A stretch of DNA of 64,000 nt, from NCBI GenBank assembly GCA_963556255.1, contig OY744609.1:11067014-11131013 (forward strand). The letters are read 5' to 3'. A program made the translations under genes and the position numbers. The notes beneath the pieces were generated by a model, which worked only from the letters and a program-made list of their open reading frames with translations, had not been told where the DNA came from and made no database searches. Source of the DNA: Allolobophora icterica (taxonomy: Eukaryota > Annelida > Clitellata > Crassiclitellata > Lumbricidae). This document shows, in pieces, positions 13,201-23,760 of the stretch; position 1 is the first letter of the stretch; each line of letters starts with the position of its first letter.

Positions 13201-15595
13201 ACTAGGTTCTCTGTCTGGATTTTGTAGAGTCGGTAAATGTCGATATTAACAGCTTTGGTAGCTACAAGATGTTAAATAATTTATAATACGTTATTCGCTT
13301 TAGACACGGACGTTATGTGTTACTCGTCTACAATATTTGGAAAAAATTAATGAAAACTCAACTGCGTTTAATCTCCACTTTTCGATCACTATCTGTGAGG
13401 TAACGTGGCGGTCGACGGTAATGGCTCTGGCAGCCAAAAGATGCTGTTAAACAAAAGTAGAATACCGCTTTAGACACCTTTAAAACTTGTTCAACTGACT
13501 GTAGGGCCTATATATTAATCAACTGCATTTTATTGCCACTCCGCATCCACTTCATGGCAGTTAACGTTAATGGCTCTGACAGCCAGAAGATGTCGCTAAA
13601 CAATTAATAATAAAATACCACTTTACACACCTTTAAAAATTTTTCAACTAACTATGTATATTGATCAACTGCGTTTTATTGCCACTTGGCATCAACTTCA
13701 TGGCAGTCAACGTTAATGGCTGTGGTAGTCACAAAACGTCGTTAAACAATTAATAATAGAATAGCGCTTTAGACACCTTTAAAAAGTTACGATTGGTGCT
13801 ATATCTTAATCGACTGCGAAAGTCCGCTAATGTGCCTTCCAGTCCAAGATGTTCTTTTGATTCGGCGTGAGGTCAGGTCAACGGCCCTGGCGGCCAAAAG
13901 ATGACGTTAAACAATTCATAATAATACAATACCGCTTTAGACACCTTTAAAACGTTTTCAGCGGACACTATGAGTCGCTAACAAGATGACGTTAAACAAT
14001 TCATATTAATACAATGCCGCTTTAGACACCTTTAAAACGGTTTCAGCGGACACTTTTTATGAATCGCTAACAAGATGACGTTAAACAATTCATAATAATA
14101 CAATACCGCTTTAGACACCTTTAAAACGTTTTCAGCGGACACTATGAGTCGCTAACAAGATGACGTTAAACAATTCATATTAATACAATGCCGCTTTAGA
14201 CACCTTTAAAACGGTTTCAGCGGACACTTTTTATGAATCGCTAACAAGATGACGTTAAACAATTCATAATAATACAATACCGCTTTAGACACCTTTAAAA
14301 CGTTTTCAGCGGACACTATGAGTCGCTAACAAGATGACATTAAACAATTCATATTAATACAATGCCGCTTTAGACACCTTTAAAACGGTTTCAGCGGACA
14401 CTTTTTATGAATCGCTAACAAGATGACGTTAAACAATTCATAATAATACAATACCGCTTTAGACACCTTTAAAACGTTTTCAGCGGACACTTTTTATGAA
14501 TCGCTAACACTGTCTGAACAAATGGACCATCTGTGTGATTACAATTAATGTCAACAACTCTGGCAGCCAAAAATGTCGTTAAACATTGGAAACCATTTCT
14601 GCTGTGATCGCCTTATGTACATATTGTACATATCAGCCAAATATTGAGAACTGTACAGACAATTTTTCTTACCAACAAACAAACTGCCTGCGTAACCATA
14701 AGATGTTGTGAAACTCTTGGATTCAATCACCAGTCCATATTACTGCGAACTGCCGTAAGGTCAGATGGATGTCAGTGGTTCTGATTGCCGTAACATGTTA
14801 AACACTGATTCTTCCATTCTGTTGCATTAGGGGTGTAATGGTTAGCGTGCTGGACTGTCAACTGAGAGGTCGGGGGTTCAAAATGATGTGTACACTGATC
14901 GTAAAATGTTGGTGGGAAGAGGAGATGACGAGGGAGAGGACTGGCCACCAGACCTCGTATGCCTAGTCTAAGAAAGCAGAAGTCGCTAACACTGCATACC
15001 CATGGTATGCCTCTTTGACTAGCCTAAGGCAGTGCTGTTCTCTCTCCTTCTTCTGTTGCATTAATGAGGCTCTATATTAATTCCAGCTGTTATTCTCCTA
15101 TGCTATCAACAGTGATGTGTTATGTTTCAGCAACTACAGCAGCAGCCACCACCTCCGCAGCTGCCGTTGTCATACCAACGAACGATGTCATCGTCTTCAT
15201 CATCCTCCTTCTCTTCCAGTGCATCAGACACCTCGAGCCTTGACCTTGCCCTTGTGCTCCCTACCACCACCACAACCACCTCGTCCAAGGACCTCCACAA
15301 CAGCACCATGTGGCGACGCAACCTCGAAACAATCGTCGAAGCGATCCGCCACGTCGAAGGCGACTCCGGCCTCTTCGCTGTGCCGGTACCTACCCAACCA
15401 GCACTCCACAGCACGGTTGCTCAAATGGAACCAACTCCGACGGAAGCCATCCATGTCGCCGCGCCCTTGACCGAGATCCAGGTCCGTCCAGTCTGGTTGC
15501 ACGACTTTGCCAGTCAGTCGTTCCTTTCTTCGCAAGATTCAGTTGGGATCCTTCGTCCGTTCCATCGACCATCTCTGACAGTTCCAAGTTCCTGA
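1073..15595 (+). CDS. TFAP4: Transcription factor AP-4 (bHLH-leucine zipper), 4 exons
   Basis: Coding exons: 1073-1212, 8260-8404, 9617-9994 and 15131-15595. Phases join cleanly and predict about 375 residues (human TFAP4 is 338). AP-4 is a nuclear homodimeric factor that binds CAGCTG E-boxes. Exon 1 is acidic (FEDEEDDD) and ends AAG-AG before GTGGGT; exon 2 completes that Arg and carries the basic region and helix 1 ([20 protein letters not shown], then GEKLSK). Exon 3 starts with helix 2 ([14 protein letters not shown]), continues into the zipper, then SDEGIGF and a second leucine-rich coiled coil ([12 protein letters not shown]). Exon 4 is Gln/Pro/Ser/Thr-rich and holds the family block [17 protein letters not shown]. 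The helix 1/helix 2 intron sits after the Lys of GEKLSK, as I recall it in vertebrate TFAP4. The exon 2 donor (AAG/GTCCGA) is weak. Identification is strong; the exact start rests on phase agreement. Confidence 0.93.
2517..2544. repeat. (GATC)n microsatellite
   Basis: Seven tandem GATC-type tetranucleotides in TFAP4 intron 1. Each unit is self-complementary, so the run can form a hairpin. Confidence 0.9.
2868..2928. repeat. (CTGT)n microsatellite
   Basis: Tandem CTGT with a few CTGC and CTCT interruptions. Its complement (ACAG)n recurs at 4439-4665, 20,880-20,904 and 25,661-25,712. Confidence 0.9.
3133..3400 (+). repeat. tRNA-derived SINE, family A
   Basis: Starts with a tRNA-like promoter: an A-box-like GTGCAGTGGTTGGCGTGC and a B-box-like GAGTTCAATACCC. 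A unique body follows that contains CACTGTCGGTGGGA, CTAAGAAAATGAAGTCGC and CTTCATACCCATGG. The body recurs at 14,826, 22,205, 24,455 and 44,270 on the plus strand and at 30,015 and 57,587 on the minus strand. This copy is moderately diverged. Confidence 0.75.
4439..4665. repeat. Degenerate CAGA/CACA microsatellite
   Basis: Irregular mix of ACAGACAGA and ACACACA units. Its long Cys/Val/Ser-rich minus-strand open frames are by-products of the repeat. Confidence 0.85.
5290..6120 (-). mobile_element. Decayed non-LTR retrotransposon, reverse transcriptase fragment
   Basis: Read on the minus strand, 6072-5869 gives [16 protein letters not shown] followed by [14 protein letters not shown]. This is the LINE reverse transcriptase block with the catalytic YADD box. 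Just upstream another frame carries RHGGVLC, a remnant of the RQGGVLSP motif, so a frameshift separates them. Further downstream 5760-5554 and 5550-5293 continue in other frames with material like the region after the RT core ([36 protein letters not shown]). No complete open frame survives. It is a dead 5'-truncated LINE; the clade is not assigned. Confidence 0.7.
6360..6620. repeat. AT dinucleotide-rich tract
   Basis: Several (AT)n and (TA)n runs broken by short unique stretches. Nothing else is visible here. Confidence 0.85.
7100..7205. repeat. ATTAATATTCAT short tandem repeat
   Basis: Four to five copies of an AT-rich unit of about 20 bp containing ATTAATATTCA, in TFAP4 intron 1. Confidence 0.75.
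8500..8665. repeat. TTAATTA-rich low-complexity block
   Basis: Runs of TTAATTATTA and TTATTAGTTA, about 100 bp after TFAP4 exon 2. No coding or RNA signal. Confidence 0.8.
9131..9300 (+). repeat. tRNA-like repeat (possible SINE, separate family)
   Basis: GCCGATTGGTTAGAGCG resembles a tRNA A box and is followed by a degenerate B-box-like GGTTTCAGCC. The downstream phrase GACCTTGAGCAGGGCC also resembles a SINE body. There is one clear copy here, so the call is tentative. Confidence 0.4.
9380..9616 (+). repeat. 25-bp tandem repeat abutting TFAP4 exon 3
   Basis: About nine units of a sequence containing ATCAAATACAGTTGTATTGC. The best units repeat with an exact 25-bp period (9486 and 9511); the ends are degenerate. 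The last partial unit, TTGTATTGTATTGCAG, directly forms the 3' splice site of TFAP4 exon 3. Confidence 0.85.
10186..10250. repeat. (AT)n microsatellite
   Basis: About 32 uninterrupted AT dinucleotides in TFAP4 intron 3. Confidence 0.95.
10660..10770 (-). repeat. SINE family A, internally deleted copy
   Basis: On the minus strand an A-box segment (GCGGTTAGCGTGCTGG) is joined directly to the 3' body (GTATGCCGAGGCTAAGAA, then GAAGTCGCTAGCACT). The B box and middle body are missing. Confidence 0.6.
12730..14590. repeat. Satellite array with 174-bp higher-order unit
   Basis: Tandem repeats built on CGCTTTAGACACCTTTAAAA plus AAGATGACGTTAAACAATTC. The anchor occurs at 13,932, 14,017, 14,106, 14,191, 14,280, 14,365 and 14,454, so spacings alternate 85, 89, 85, 89, 85, 89. 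The unit is therefore a dimer of 174 bp: one monomer has GACACTATGAGTCGC, the other GACACTTTTTATGAATCGC. The 13,450-13,900 part holds older, longer monomers (about 150 bp) with an extra AACTGCATTTTATTGCCACT-type segment. Single diverged monomers lie further upstream, for example at 12,915. It is wholly intronic and non-coding. Confidence 0.92.
14826..15055 (+). repeat. tRNA-derived SINE, family A
   Basis: A box TAATGGTTAGCGTGCTGG and B-box-like GGGGGTTCAAAAT, then a body that has lost about 60 bp of its middle, then GAAGTCGCTAACACTGC and ATACCCATGG. It ends about 75 bp before TFAP4 exon 4. Confidence 0.75.
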
Positions 15596-15890
15596 TTTGC
15601 TTGCGGCTCCATTAACGAACAGTTTCCATTCGCCTTGAGTTGTGCATGCTCCGATGATCGCTCAGGTGGAACTGCAATACTCGCTAAAGCGAAACTACTA
15701 CGATCGGTCAAGCAGAACCACTCTAATTACTCAAGCGGAACTGCTCTGATAACTCAAGCGGAACTGCTCTGATCGCTCAAACGGAACTGCTCTGATCGCT
15801 CAAGCGGAACTGCTCTGATCAGTCAAGCGGAACTACTCTGATCGCTTAAGTGGAACTGTTCTAATCGCTCAGTTGGAACTGCAGCACCAG
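15596..15890 (+). repeat. 23-bp minisatellite in the TFAP4 3' UTR
   Basis: From about 15,656 to 15,886 there are about ten copies of a 23-bp unit with core GATCGCTCAAGCGGAACTGC, starting about 60 bp after the TFAP4 stop codon. Central copies are nearly identical and outer copies diverge. It is probably transcribed as 3' UTR. No canonical AATAAA was found close by, so the transcript end is not placed. Confidence 0.85.
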
Positions 15891-16787
15891 ATGCATGTCA
15901 TCGGTTGCGGAGGGGGAGATCTGGCTGATTAGGAGAAGCAGCTCAGATAAGCGGCTCGGCGAATGATCTTACGGCTGAATAATCTTCGGCTCTTCGATCC
16001 AAAGTCTCGTAACTATTGCCTTCTGAACTGGAATTCACCTAAACGATCAAATGATTCTAGCTTCAGCATAAAACACTTTTATTCATCTGCCACAAATGCA
16101 TGCATATTTATATATATACATGCATATATGTATATATATATAACATATATACATAATATAAATATAGCTGTGTTGTAATGTATATTAATATACATGAACT
16201 AGTATAATCAAATGTACACACACTGCATATTTGTTTGATTGTACAAGTGTATATATATACATATATATGCATATCTTTTGTTTATTTGAATGTGTTATGT
16301 CAGTCTTATACAAAAGTACATGTATATATATTAAATATGCATACATAAAATATTGTGTGTAGGTGCATATATGATGTGATATATATATGCACACTTATAT
16401 GCATATATATATATATAAATATATATATATAATATTAAAATCTTGTTGGGTGGTGATATACTTAACTTCTTCAATGCATTTTTATGTGTATGTGGTGTTA
16501 CTGGTGTAGTGGTAATGACAGATGTGCTTGGTCTTGGATTCTAATCCTGGCCTTGTACTCGTAGTCCATCAACAACTTGGCCGTGTGCACGAAACGCTGG
16601 CAAGCACTACAGATGTTGAATATATACAAGGCTTGAAGAGAACCCACCAATTGTGCTAACTCAGCCCCACATCTTTCCAGAGTCTGTGAACGAGTAGCTA
16701 AGGTTTAGAGTAGGTATTCTGTGTTTGCTGTGGTCTTGGCGGTGCCTCGGCCAAAACTTCTTTCGGCCTCTGGACCATGATTTTGAG

Positions 16788-17223
16788 CAGGGATTGAATT
16801 GTCGGAGGTTGGGAGGGTTCAGCCCCATCCGGTTCATTTTTCAACCCCTACAGTTAATTCTCAAAAATTAGCTTGGGGTTAAGGTAGACCACTCCGGCGC
16901 CTCCGCACATCAGCACAGTTTCTTATTTGCTTAATTAACAAAACTACTGCTTTGTTTTTTTCCTGTTTTCATTTAGACCACTTCAGTGTTTGTTAAGTCA
17001 TAATTTTTCCTATAAATCTTCTGAAAACTCCAGAGTTTTCCAGTAAGTATTCTTCATTGTTCAATTTTTAGACACAGCTAAGGATCGAATACACCCACAC
17101 CCACTACAATTTAGGACATACAGGTTTTAGGTACGTAAGAAATTCCGGTCGGGACATCCGTACGTGTAAGCAATTTTCACCCCTCCCCAATTCCCCAGTT
17201 CAGATTTGACAATTGAAACCCTG
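16788..17223. mobile_element. MITE with near-perfect 8-bp target duplication
   Basis: Left end CAGGGATTGAATTGTC pairs with the reverse complement of the right end, CAGGGTTTCAATTGTC. Flanks are ATTTTGAG (780-787 of 16 kb) and ATTTGGAG (17,224-17,231), a 7/8 match. The 8-bp duplication and CAGGG ends fit the hAT superfamily. Length is 436 bp, non-coding. Confidence 0.7.
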
Positions 17224-17295
17224 ATTTGGAGGAGTTTTTCTCTAGAGGGTTGTGTTGAAGTGTGCTAGTTTTTTAAACTTAAAACTGGTAGTGGC

Positions 17296-17332
<37 letters not shown>

Positions 17333-17367
17333 ATATATTATTAAGAGCATTCTATATTCTATATATA

Positions 17368-18429
17368 AATTGAGGCGTTGAGCGCCAGAGTGGCCTAACC
17401 CTCAAATTTTCCAATATGGTGTTTATGACGCCAATCAATTCATTTACTGTGTATCTACAAGTGCCAGAGTGGCCTAACCCACATTCTTCTTTGTATTCGC
17501 TAGTCTATGGAAAGTTTGTTCTGGCACTGGCCAGCATGCTAATGCCAGAGTGGCCTAACCCTCTAAAACCCTGTTGTTCGCGTTACGTGCCTTAATATCG
17601 CTCACCGAAAAATTGTCGCCAAAAGCCGTAAAAGTGTTGGTTTAACGGTGATTTGATAAAATCATTGTCGGATAACAATAATTTTAGTATTGGAGAAGGT
17701 GAATGAGACAATAATAGTAGCAACAGTACGAGTTTATACTACCGCCCATCATGGGCGTCCGCAGGAATTTTTTTAGGGGGGCGCAAATTTTTTTAGGAGG
17801 AGGACGCATTTGCATAGAAAAAATTTGCATAGAAAAAAATGATGATCAAGAACTTTACTTAAATAATTAAGTGTTTCTTCGCATTGAAAATCGTGTTGGG
17901 ACTGTTGTAATAAAAAAAAATAATCAAAAGATTTTATTTTTATAAAATATTTGCAAAATCCAGGGGCGCAAATGCGCCCCCTTGCGCCCCCCTCCGGACG
18001 CCCATGCCGCCCATGTTCCGATGTCATGGACGGAGACTCGGCTGTATAACTGATCCATTATGGGCAAAATTGTGCTGAATGCTATTTCAGTTAGCAATAA
18101 TTCATTTTACTCTTGTTGGTTAATCACTATAAAACATAAAGTGGTTTATCAATATTAAAGCATATGGAATTCGTTGAATTTCGTAAGTGCCAGAGTGGCC
18201 TAACCCACACTTGACCTTGACAAATAACCTCATAAAGTGAACATAGTAATCAACTTTTAGTCTACAACCAGCATGGAAATGCCACTTGGATCAGAGTAAT
18301 TGGTTAATAGTTAAAAACCGCATAAAACATAATTATCTGATTTATGCTTTGCATTCAAATCTTATTTTTACATTTTCTCAAAACTACGTCCAATGGGGTT
18401 AGGCCACTCTGGCGCTCAACGCCTCAATT
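17368..18429. mobile_element. TIR element with GGCCTAACCC subterminal repeats
   Basis: Perfect inverted termini of about 32 bp containing TTGAGGCGTTGAGCGCCAGA and GTGGCCTAACCC. Direct internal copies of GCCAGAGTGGCCTAACCC sit near 17,462, 17,543 and 18,188, and the right terminus carries it inverted. The length of 1062 bp includes the nested 257-bp MITE 17750-18006. No coding sequence remains and no target duplication is clear because the flanks are AT-rich. Subterminal repeats of this sort are typical transposase-binding arrays (inference). Superfamily not assigned. Confidence 0.7.
17750..18006. mobile_element. MITE, TIR CATGGGCGTCCGCAGG, TSD CCGCCCAT
   Basis: Ends CATGGGCGTCCGCAGG and CCTCCGGACGCCCATG are inverted. 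Both flanks are CCGCCCAT (17,742-17,749 and 18,007-18,014), a perfect 8-bp target duplication. The inner ends hold G-rich GGGGGGCGCAAAT and its inverted partner. It is non-coding, nested in the larger TIR element, and shares its terminus style with 26,641-28,116. Confidence 0.85.
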
Positions 18430-18934
18430 CATATAAAAATATAATATATATTTAATTTCTATATATACATTTTATTAAGAGCATTTTATATTCTGTACTA
18501 CAAATACTATATGATAATATAATAAACTAAGATATAAATTTTACTCAGAGCATTCTATATTTTATATTATAAATTCAATATATATATATATATATAAATA
18601 TGATATAATTTCTATATATAAATTTTGTTAAGAGCATTCTGTATTCTGTTGATAAAATCCATATACAAACATAAATTCTATATATAATTTTATTCATTTG
18701 ATTCGGAGCTTTTACGAAGTACCTCTCCGCGATGCCCTCTCAGGCACTCTGAGACCGACCCTGGCAGAGGAGACCAGCTTCAAGTGTTTGTAGAAACCGT
18801 ATGGAGAGTCCCTAGTTTATATACAAACATATATATACATGTGTATATATATATGTGTGTATATGTATACATGTATTATATATCAAATTGTATGCATGTA
18901 TATATATATCTTAAACTGTATGCACATATGTATG

Positions 18935-18966
<32 letters not shown>

Positions 18967-19439
18967 ATTTCTGCTTTGATGGGTGTGCTTACATATGTTT
19001 AGAAAACACGAGAACATCGTGTTATATCCGAACACATGTTGTATTAAAGCATGTTTACAAAATCTAACTTTGTTCTCGTGAACTCAACGTTGTGATAATG
19101 TTTTCCCTGAAGAGGGCATACGAACTGTTAGGTTGTGTGGAGACAACATTCAGCATTTTTAAGAGCCACTTAAAAATGTGCCCTGTTACATGCTCACATA
19201 CATACACATTACCAGTAGATGCATACTTGTTAATGCAAACCAGTGCAAACATGCTGATACATGCATACATTCCAACAAATGCATACTGGAACATACATAC
19301 TAGTACTTGCATACATTCCAACCTATGCATACTGGTATATACATAGCCAAACATACATACGGATCGATAAATGCCAGTACACTTATGTGTATGTAATAAT
19401 CTAAAGACATCTATAACTTAACTTCTATGACTTAGCAAA

Positions 19440-20040
19440 CACTGAAGTGGAAGCCAAATTCTAGGGCAAGTCTAGTTGAAAGTCCAGAAGGGAATCGGAG
19501 AGGGAACAGCCTACAGAGGAAGTGAGTTGAGGAAAAGACGAGTTTTTAGTGGAGACCTGAAGTCCACAACAGACTGTAGAGCAAACTTTTGTCAGAAGAC
19601 TGTTCCAGAGCCTAGGGTCAGCAACAGAAAAGGTGCACCTACTCAAAGTTTCCCTTGTCCACGGAATTGACTGATTGAGAAATTCCGAAGACCTGGTCGA
19701 GTAGAGACAAACCTTTTGGGGTGGGTATAGACTGAAGATAGTAAGGTTGACTGAGGTCTTGTGTATTATTGACCCAGTCTTGAAAGTTATTATATTCTTT
19801 CATATTTCTATGGGCAACCAATACAGTGATTTAAGGATCCGTGACACGTATATTTTCATATATTGGAGTTATATCGTGTTCGCTATGGTCAAGGTATTTT
19901 GGACACTTTGAAGCTTCATCAAGATAGCTTTCGAAGGGCCAGTTAGAAGCGAATTGCAGTAGTCGAGACCTGGGCTTTAGCTAAACAAATCATGGCCGAA
20001 AGGGAATGGTACGTAATCCTACAGGCATGACGGATCTGGC
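19440..20040. repeat. Old interspersed repeat, unclassified
   Basis: Phrases such as ACTGTTCCAGAGCCTAGGG and GAATTGCAGTAGTCGAGACC look like a dispersed repeat. Related wording (GTTGGCCTAATCGAG, GTTGGCATAATGGAGGCCAG) occurs at 54,060-54,350 and 59,305-59,685. No intact frame. The relationship is suggestive only. Confidence 0.35.
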
Positions 20041-20348
20041 AGTAAGCAGATGATTGGTCAACAATGATATGTATTTGCATAAGATTGTGCATTACCATAT
20101 GTTACATTACAACTCTTGCACTGCTCCTGACCCCGTAAAACCCTCTGATGATAATAACATCATTATGTAATAATGCTAACCGAATTTGCACGAATCTCAT
20201 TGGTTCCTGTGATTAATTAGGCCAGGTCATCACGTGTTTGAACTGGCCTCCATCATCTTCGGATGTTGTTGCTCTTGACCATATGCATATTGTATATTGT
20301 GCATTGATGTACATAAGTACATATGTGCACATTGCTCCATGTTAAATG

Positions 20349-20353
<5 letters not shown>

Positions 20354-20392
<39 letters not shown>
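20354..20392. repeat. (AT)n microsatellite
   Basis: About 20 AT dinucleotides. A (TCTG)n run follows at 20,491-20,532. Confidence 0.95.
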
Positions 20393-20394
<2 letters not shown>

Positions 20395-20489
20395 TTTTCA
20401 TTGTGGTTTGCAAAAAGTTGAGCTTCAATTGGTTTTGAATTGTTGCTATTGTTTGTGTAGGGTGTATATAAATTAATGAGACTAACTGG

Positions 20490-20490
<1 letters not shown>

Positions 20491-20532
<42 letters not shown>
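20491..20532. repeat. (TCTG)n microsatellite
   Basis: Ten uninterrupted TCTG units. Confidence 0.95.
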
Positions 20533-20535
<3 letters not shown>

Positions 20536-22204
20536 GACTGACTGCGTCTGTCTATCTGATTGTCTGTCCGTTGTGAGTTTATGATTCATAGAATCGTCTT
20601 GAGAAACCGTAAAAAATTTTTACGATCCTCGCTTTCACCCCCTTATCCTCCTTTGCTGAAAACCCCTTTCGGGTCCAGCGACCCGTGAACCTACAACGAA
20701 TCGAGAGCCAACACGACGAGTGGGTGGGACAAAGAGACGAAGACACAGCCATACAGAGACAGAGACATAACACTGGCAGACAGAGAGATGGACACGGCCA
20801 AAAGGAGATAGAGAAGGACACACAGCCATAGATATAGAAAGCGTGAGAGAGAGACGGCGCGCGTTAAAGCACGAAAGATACAGACAGACAGACAGACAGA
20901 CAGAGATTTTATTCACGTGTCACCTCAATGAAATTCCGATGAAGTTTCTCACATGGGTGACTAAGTTTCTTTGAAACCAACGGCTTAAGTGATTGAAATA
21001 TCGTCTTCAGATTCCTTGGAATGTCTTCGTCACCCGAGTCTTCAATGGTCCATCCCTCTTTGTCCTTTTACCTTAAAGGACATCCGTGTAGGTGGTGTGG
21101 GAAGGAGTGGTTCGTAGTCACCCCCAATAAGGTAGTTTGTAGTGCTTTGGAGAGTTGCTATCCTGGACGTCGCATTAACAAATCGCCCTCCGCCGTAGCA
21201 CAGTTAGCTCTCTAAGAGCAAGCGGTTCACCTATTAGAGGACTTAGTACTGCACTGCATTGTGGACGTCGCAAAGGGGAGGTTAATGGGGGGAGGATAAT
21301 CGCGAACGCGGACAAGGGGAGGAAGGGATCCAAAGTAGGTCATTGTACGAATTTCCTTCAAGGACGACCTCTGATGTCTTATTGTACCCTACCTTGGCCT
21401 TGCCTTGCCTTGCCTTGTTGTCTTATACCTTGCCCTAATTGCCTTACCTTCGCAGATCTTGTTTTTGCTCTTCGTACCGTACTGCGCCTTCTTTTACTTA
21501 CGTCTTTTATCTGGCTTTACAACACCGTATTTTACCCGGCCCTTAATGTTTTACTATCGTATGGCAGACTCAGTCGATTTGTTTTAGAACATTGTTTCCA
21601 TTAATAAGATGCCCTTCTGTGAAGAAATAATCTGTAGCACAAATATATACAATTATACATACACACAAACATTCATGTGTATTGTATATACATATTATAT
21701 ATTACTGAGGAGTTTTTATATAGCGCCACTTCAGATAAGCTACACAGAAGCGTTCCCATTCCAACCACGGCTAAATAGAGCAGCATATATTTCTTATACA
21801 CATATATAGACAGACATACATACAGACAGACAACCAGAGAGACAGACAGAGAGAGACAGAGTGCAACGATATATGCTTACATCATACGTACATGTAGGTC
21901 CTACTTGATTTCCACGACCAAACCCAGTCGTCACTCTCTCCCCACCCTAACACCTTTCTTGTAAGTCTTCATTTCTCCACTTTTTTCGTTCGTCCAGGTC
22001 AGAGTGATCCTTATAAGTGCAGAAACGGCGTGCATGTACTAAGCGCATATAATCTTAATTAGGCCTAAGACATAATTACTTAACTAATTGAGAAATTAAT
22101 CACTTCTTTCTTGCCTCTGTCTTTGTATCGTCAGCAGCACGTGGGGTCATCTCGTCGCCGATTGAGGGTGAGATAACGCGAGGTGATAAGGATGTGCAAC
22201 TGTG

Positions 22205-22480
22205 CAGTATGTATTGTAGTGGTTAGCGTGCTGCTGGACTCAGTCGAAAGGTCGGGGATTCAAATCCCAGCCAGAGAAGAAATTTTGTTCGAATTTTCGT
22301 CGGCGACTTGCGACTCCTATCCAACTCAGCTGTAATACACTGAGCTTACGCTGTCGGTGGGAAGACCAGGCGGTGTTGGAGAGGGCTGAACACTCGCCCT
22401 CGTCAACCGAGGCCAAGAAAAATGAAGTCGCCAACACTTCATAGTCGTGGCTGCCTCTAGTAACCGTTAGATTAAGGAAC
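22205..22480 (+). repeat. tRNA-derived SINE, family A
   Basis: A box TGTAGTGGTTAGCGTGCTGC, B box GGGGATTCAAATCCC, then the family body GCTGTCGGTGGGAAGACC, GAAGTCGCCAACACTTCAT and GGCTGCCTCTAG. Confidence 0.8.
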
Positions 22481-23409
22481 TGGAATGTATGTGCGTATAC
22501 CTGAGCATGCCTCTTTGCGAACATCTCGAATGCGCTTAACTGGTTGCGATGTGATGTAATTGTGCATTTTTGTGGAGCCTTTTTCGACGCGCTGGTGGTT
22601 GGCCAGGTCTGAATTGTGAAACTTTGGAGTCGAAATTTAGAATGTCAAGTTCAAGGGCGGAATATTTATCAACCCCTACCTAATTTATTTATATCACGAA
22701 TTGGGTTGTCTTTTGGCCTGGGGTCGAACCCCTCGGCCTCCTCCAAACCCTTATCCCAAAAATCAAACCCTCTATCTGAATCTGATAGATCTAAAAAAAA
22801 GTGATACTTCAGCTAAGTTATGGTCACATACTCCGCAGTTCTTTGGTGCTTACTAAAGCCGAGTTCTTGGTACCAGTTATTTCAAAGACATTCGACAAAA
22901 AACAATTTAATGGTGATGCAGGTTAGTTTAAATACTAAACTCAAAGCGTAAATGAAGAGGCATCCAGTGGCCGTTAACGCCGGCCATTCCTCCCGCAACC
23001 CAGATGGGCAATGGCGGCGCCAGACATCTTTTGTAACCAAAGCAGTCATACAAGTAACCAGTGCAGAGGGCGATTTATACCCCCGAACAATTTCTGGGCA
23101 GGGTAAAAATTCTGGCAGAGCAACGACCAGGGCATTGGCTTTTTTACCAGGGCATTTGCCCTGTTGTAGCGCCGCAACTGCAGATAGGGTGGCGTTAATA
23201 GGCTTGTGTCAGAATCGGCCCCTGAAGCAACGAGGAAGATGACGAGAGAGGGAAGGGTGGTTGGGTGGGTGGGATTTAGGAAGGGCTTGGCATCGGATTA
23301 GTAATTAGACAGTAACCACCTCTAGTAATTAAGCTTACTAATTGGAAGGAATTATGCCTACATGTATTGTGGGCCTATGTATAGACAGCTCAGAGGCGGA
23401 GTGCTGCTA

Positions 23410-23760
23410 CTGATAAACTGGATGGGTGAGGTTGAGAGATCGGATGGTTATCGGATGAGGGATGGGCTAAGATGAGAGATGAAATGGGTTATGATGAGGG
23501 ATGGATTAAGATGAGGGATGGGTTAAGATGAGAGATGGGATGGGTTATCGGATGAGAGGTGGATTGAGATGAGAGATTAATTGCGCCAATATAAGAGATG
23601 GGATGGGTTGTCGGATAGGCCTAAGGATGGGCTAAGATGAGAGCTGAAAATAATGGGCTATCAGACGACTGATGGGTTAAGATGAGATATTAAATGCGGC
23701 AACACGAGAGATGGGATGGGTTATGATAAGAAGTGAGTCAAGAAAAGCATTGACCAATTG
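23410..23760. repeat. Degenerate GATGAGAGATGGG repeat
   Basis: Irregular tandem copies of a 25-35-bp unit with core GATGAGAGATGGGATGGGTT, increasingly diverged towards 23,760. Non-coding. Confidence 0.75.

Larger units (their letters stand above)
9995..15130. other. TFAP4 intron 3
   Basis: No gene seen. Contents: GGTAA-rich sequence (10,020-10,380), an (AT)n run at 10,186-10,250, a reversed internally deleted SINE at 10,660-10,770, a featureless AT-rich stretch (10,900-12,700) with an ATT/AAT run at 11,955-12,008, the satellite block 12,730-14,590, and a SINE at 14,826-15,055. Confidence 0.7.

Noticed and set aside
13900..14520. Regular repeats as a possible CRISPR array
   Set aside because: Units are contiguous satellite monomers of 85/89 bp without unique spacers, in an animal intron.
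17388..18410. CCTAACCC motifs as interstitial telomere repeat
   Set aside because: Each occurs once inside a longer 18-bp transposon motif, never in tandem.
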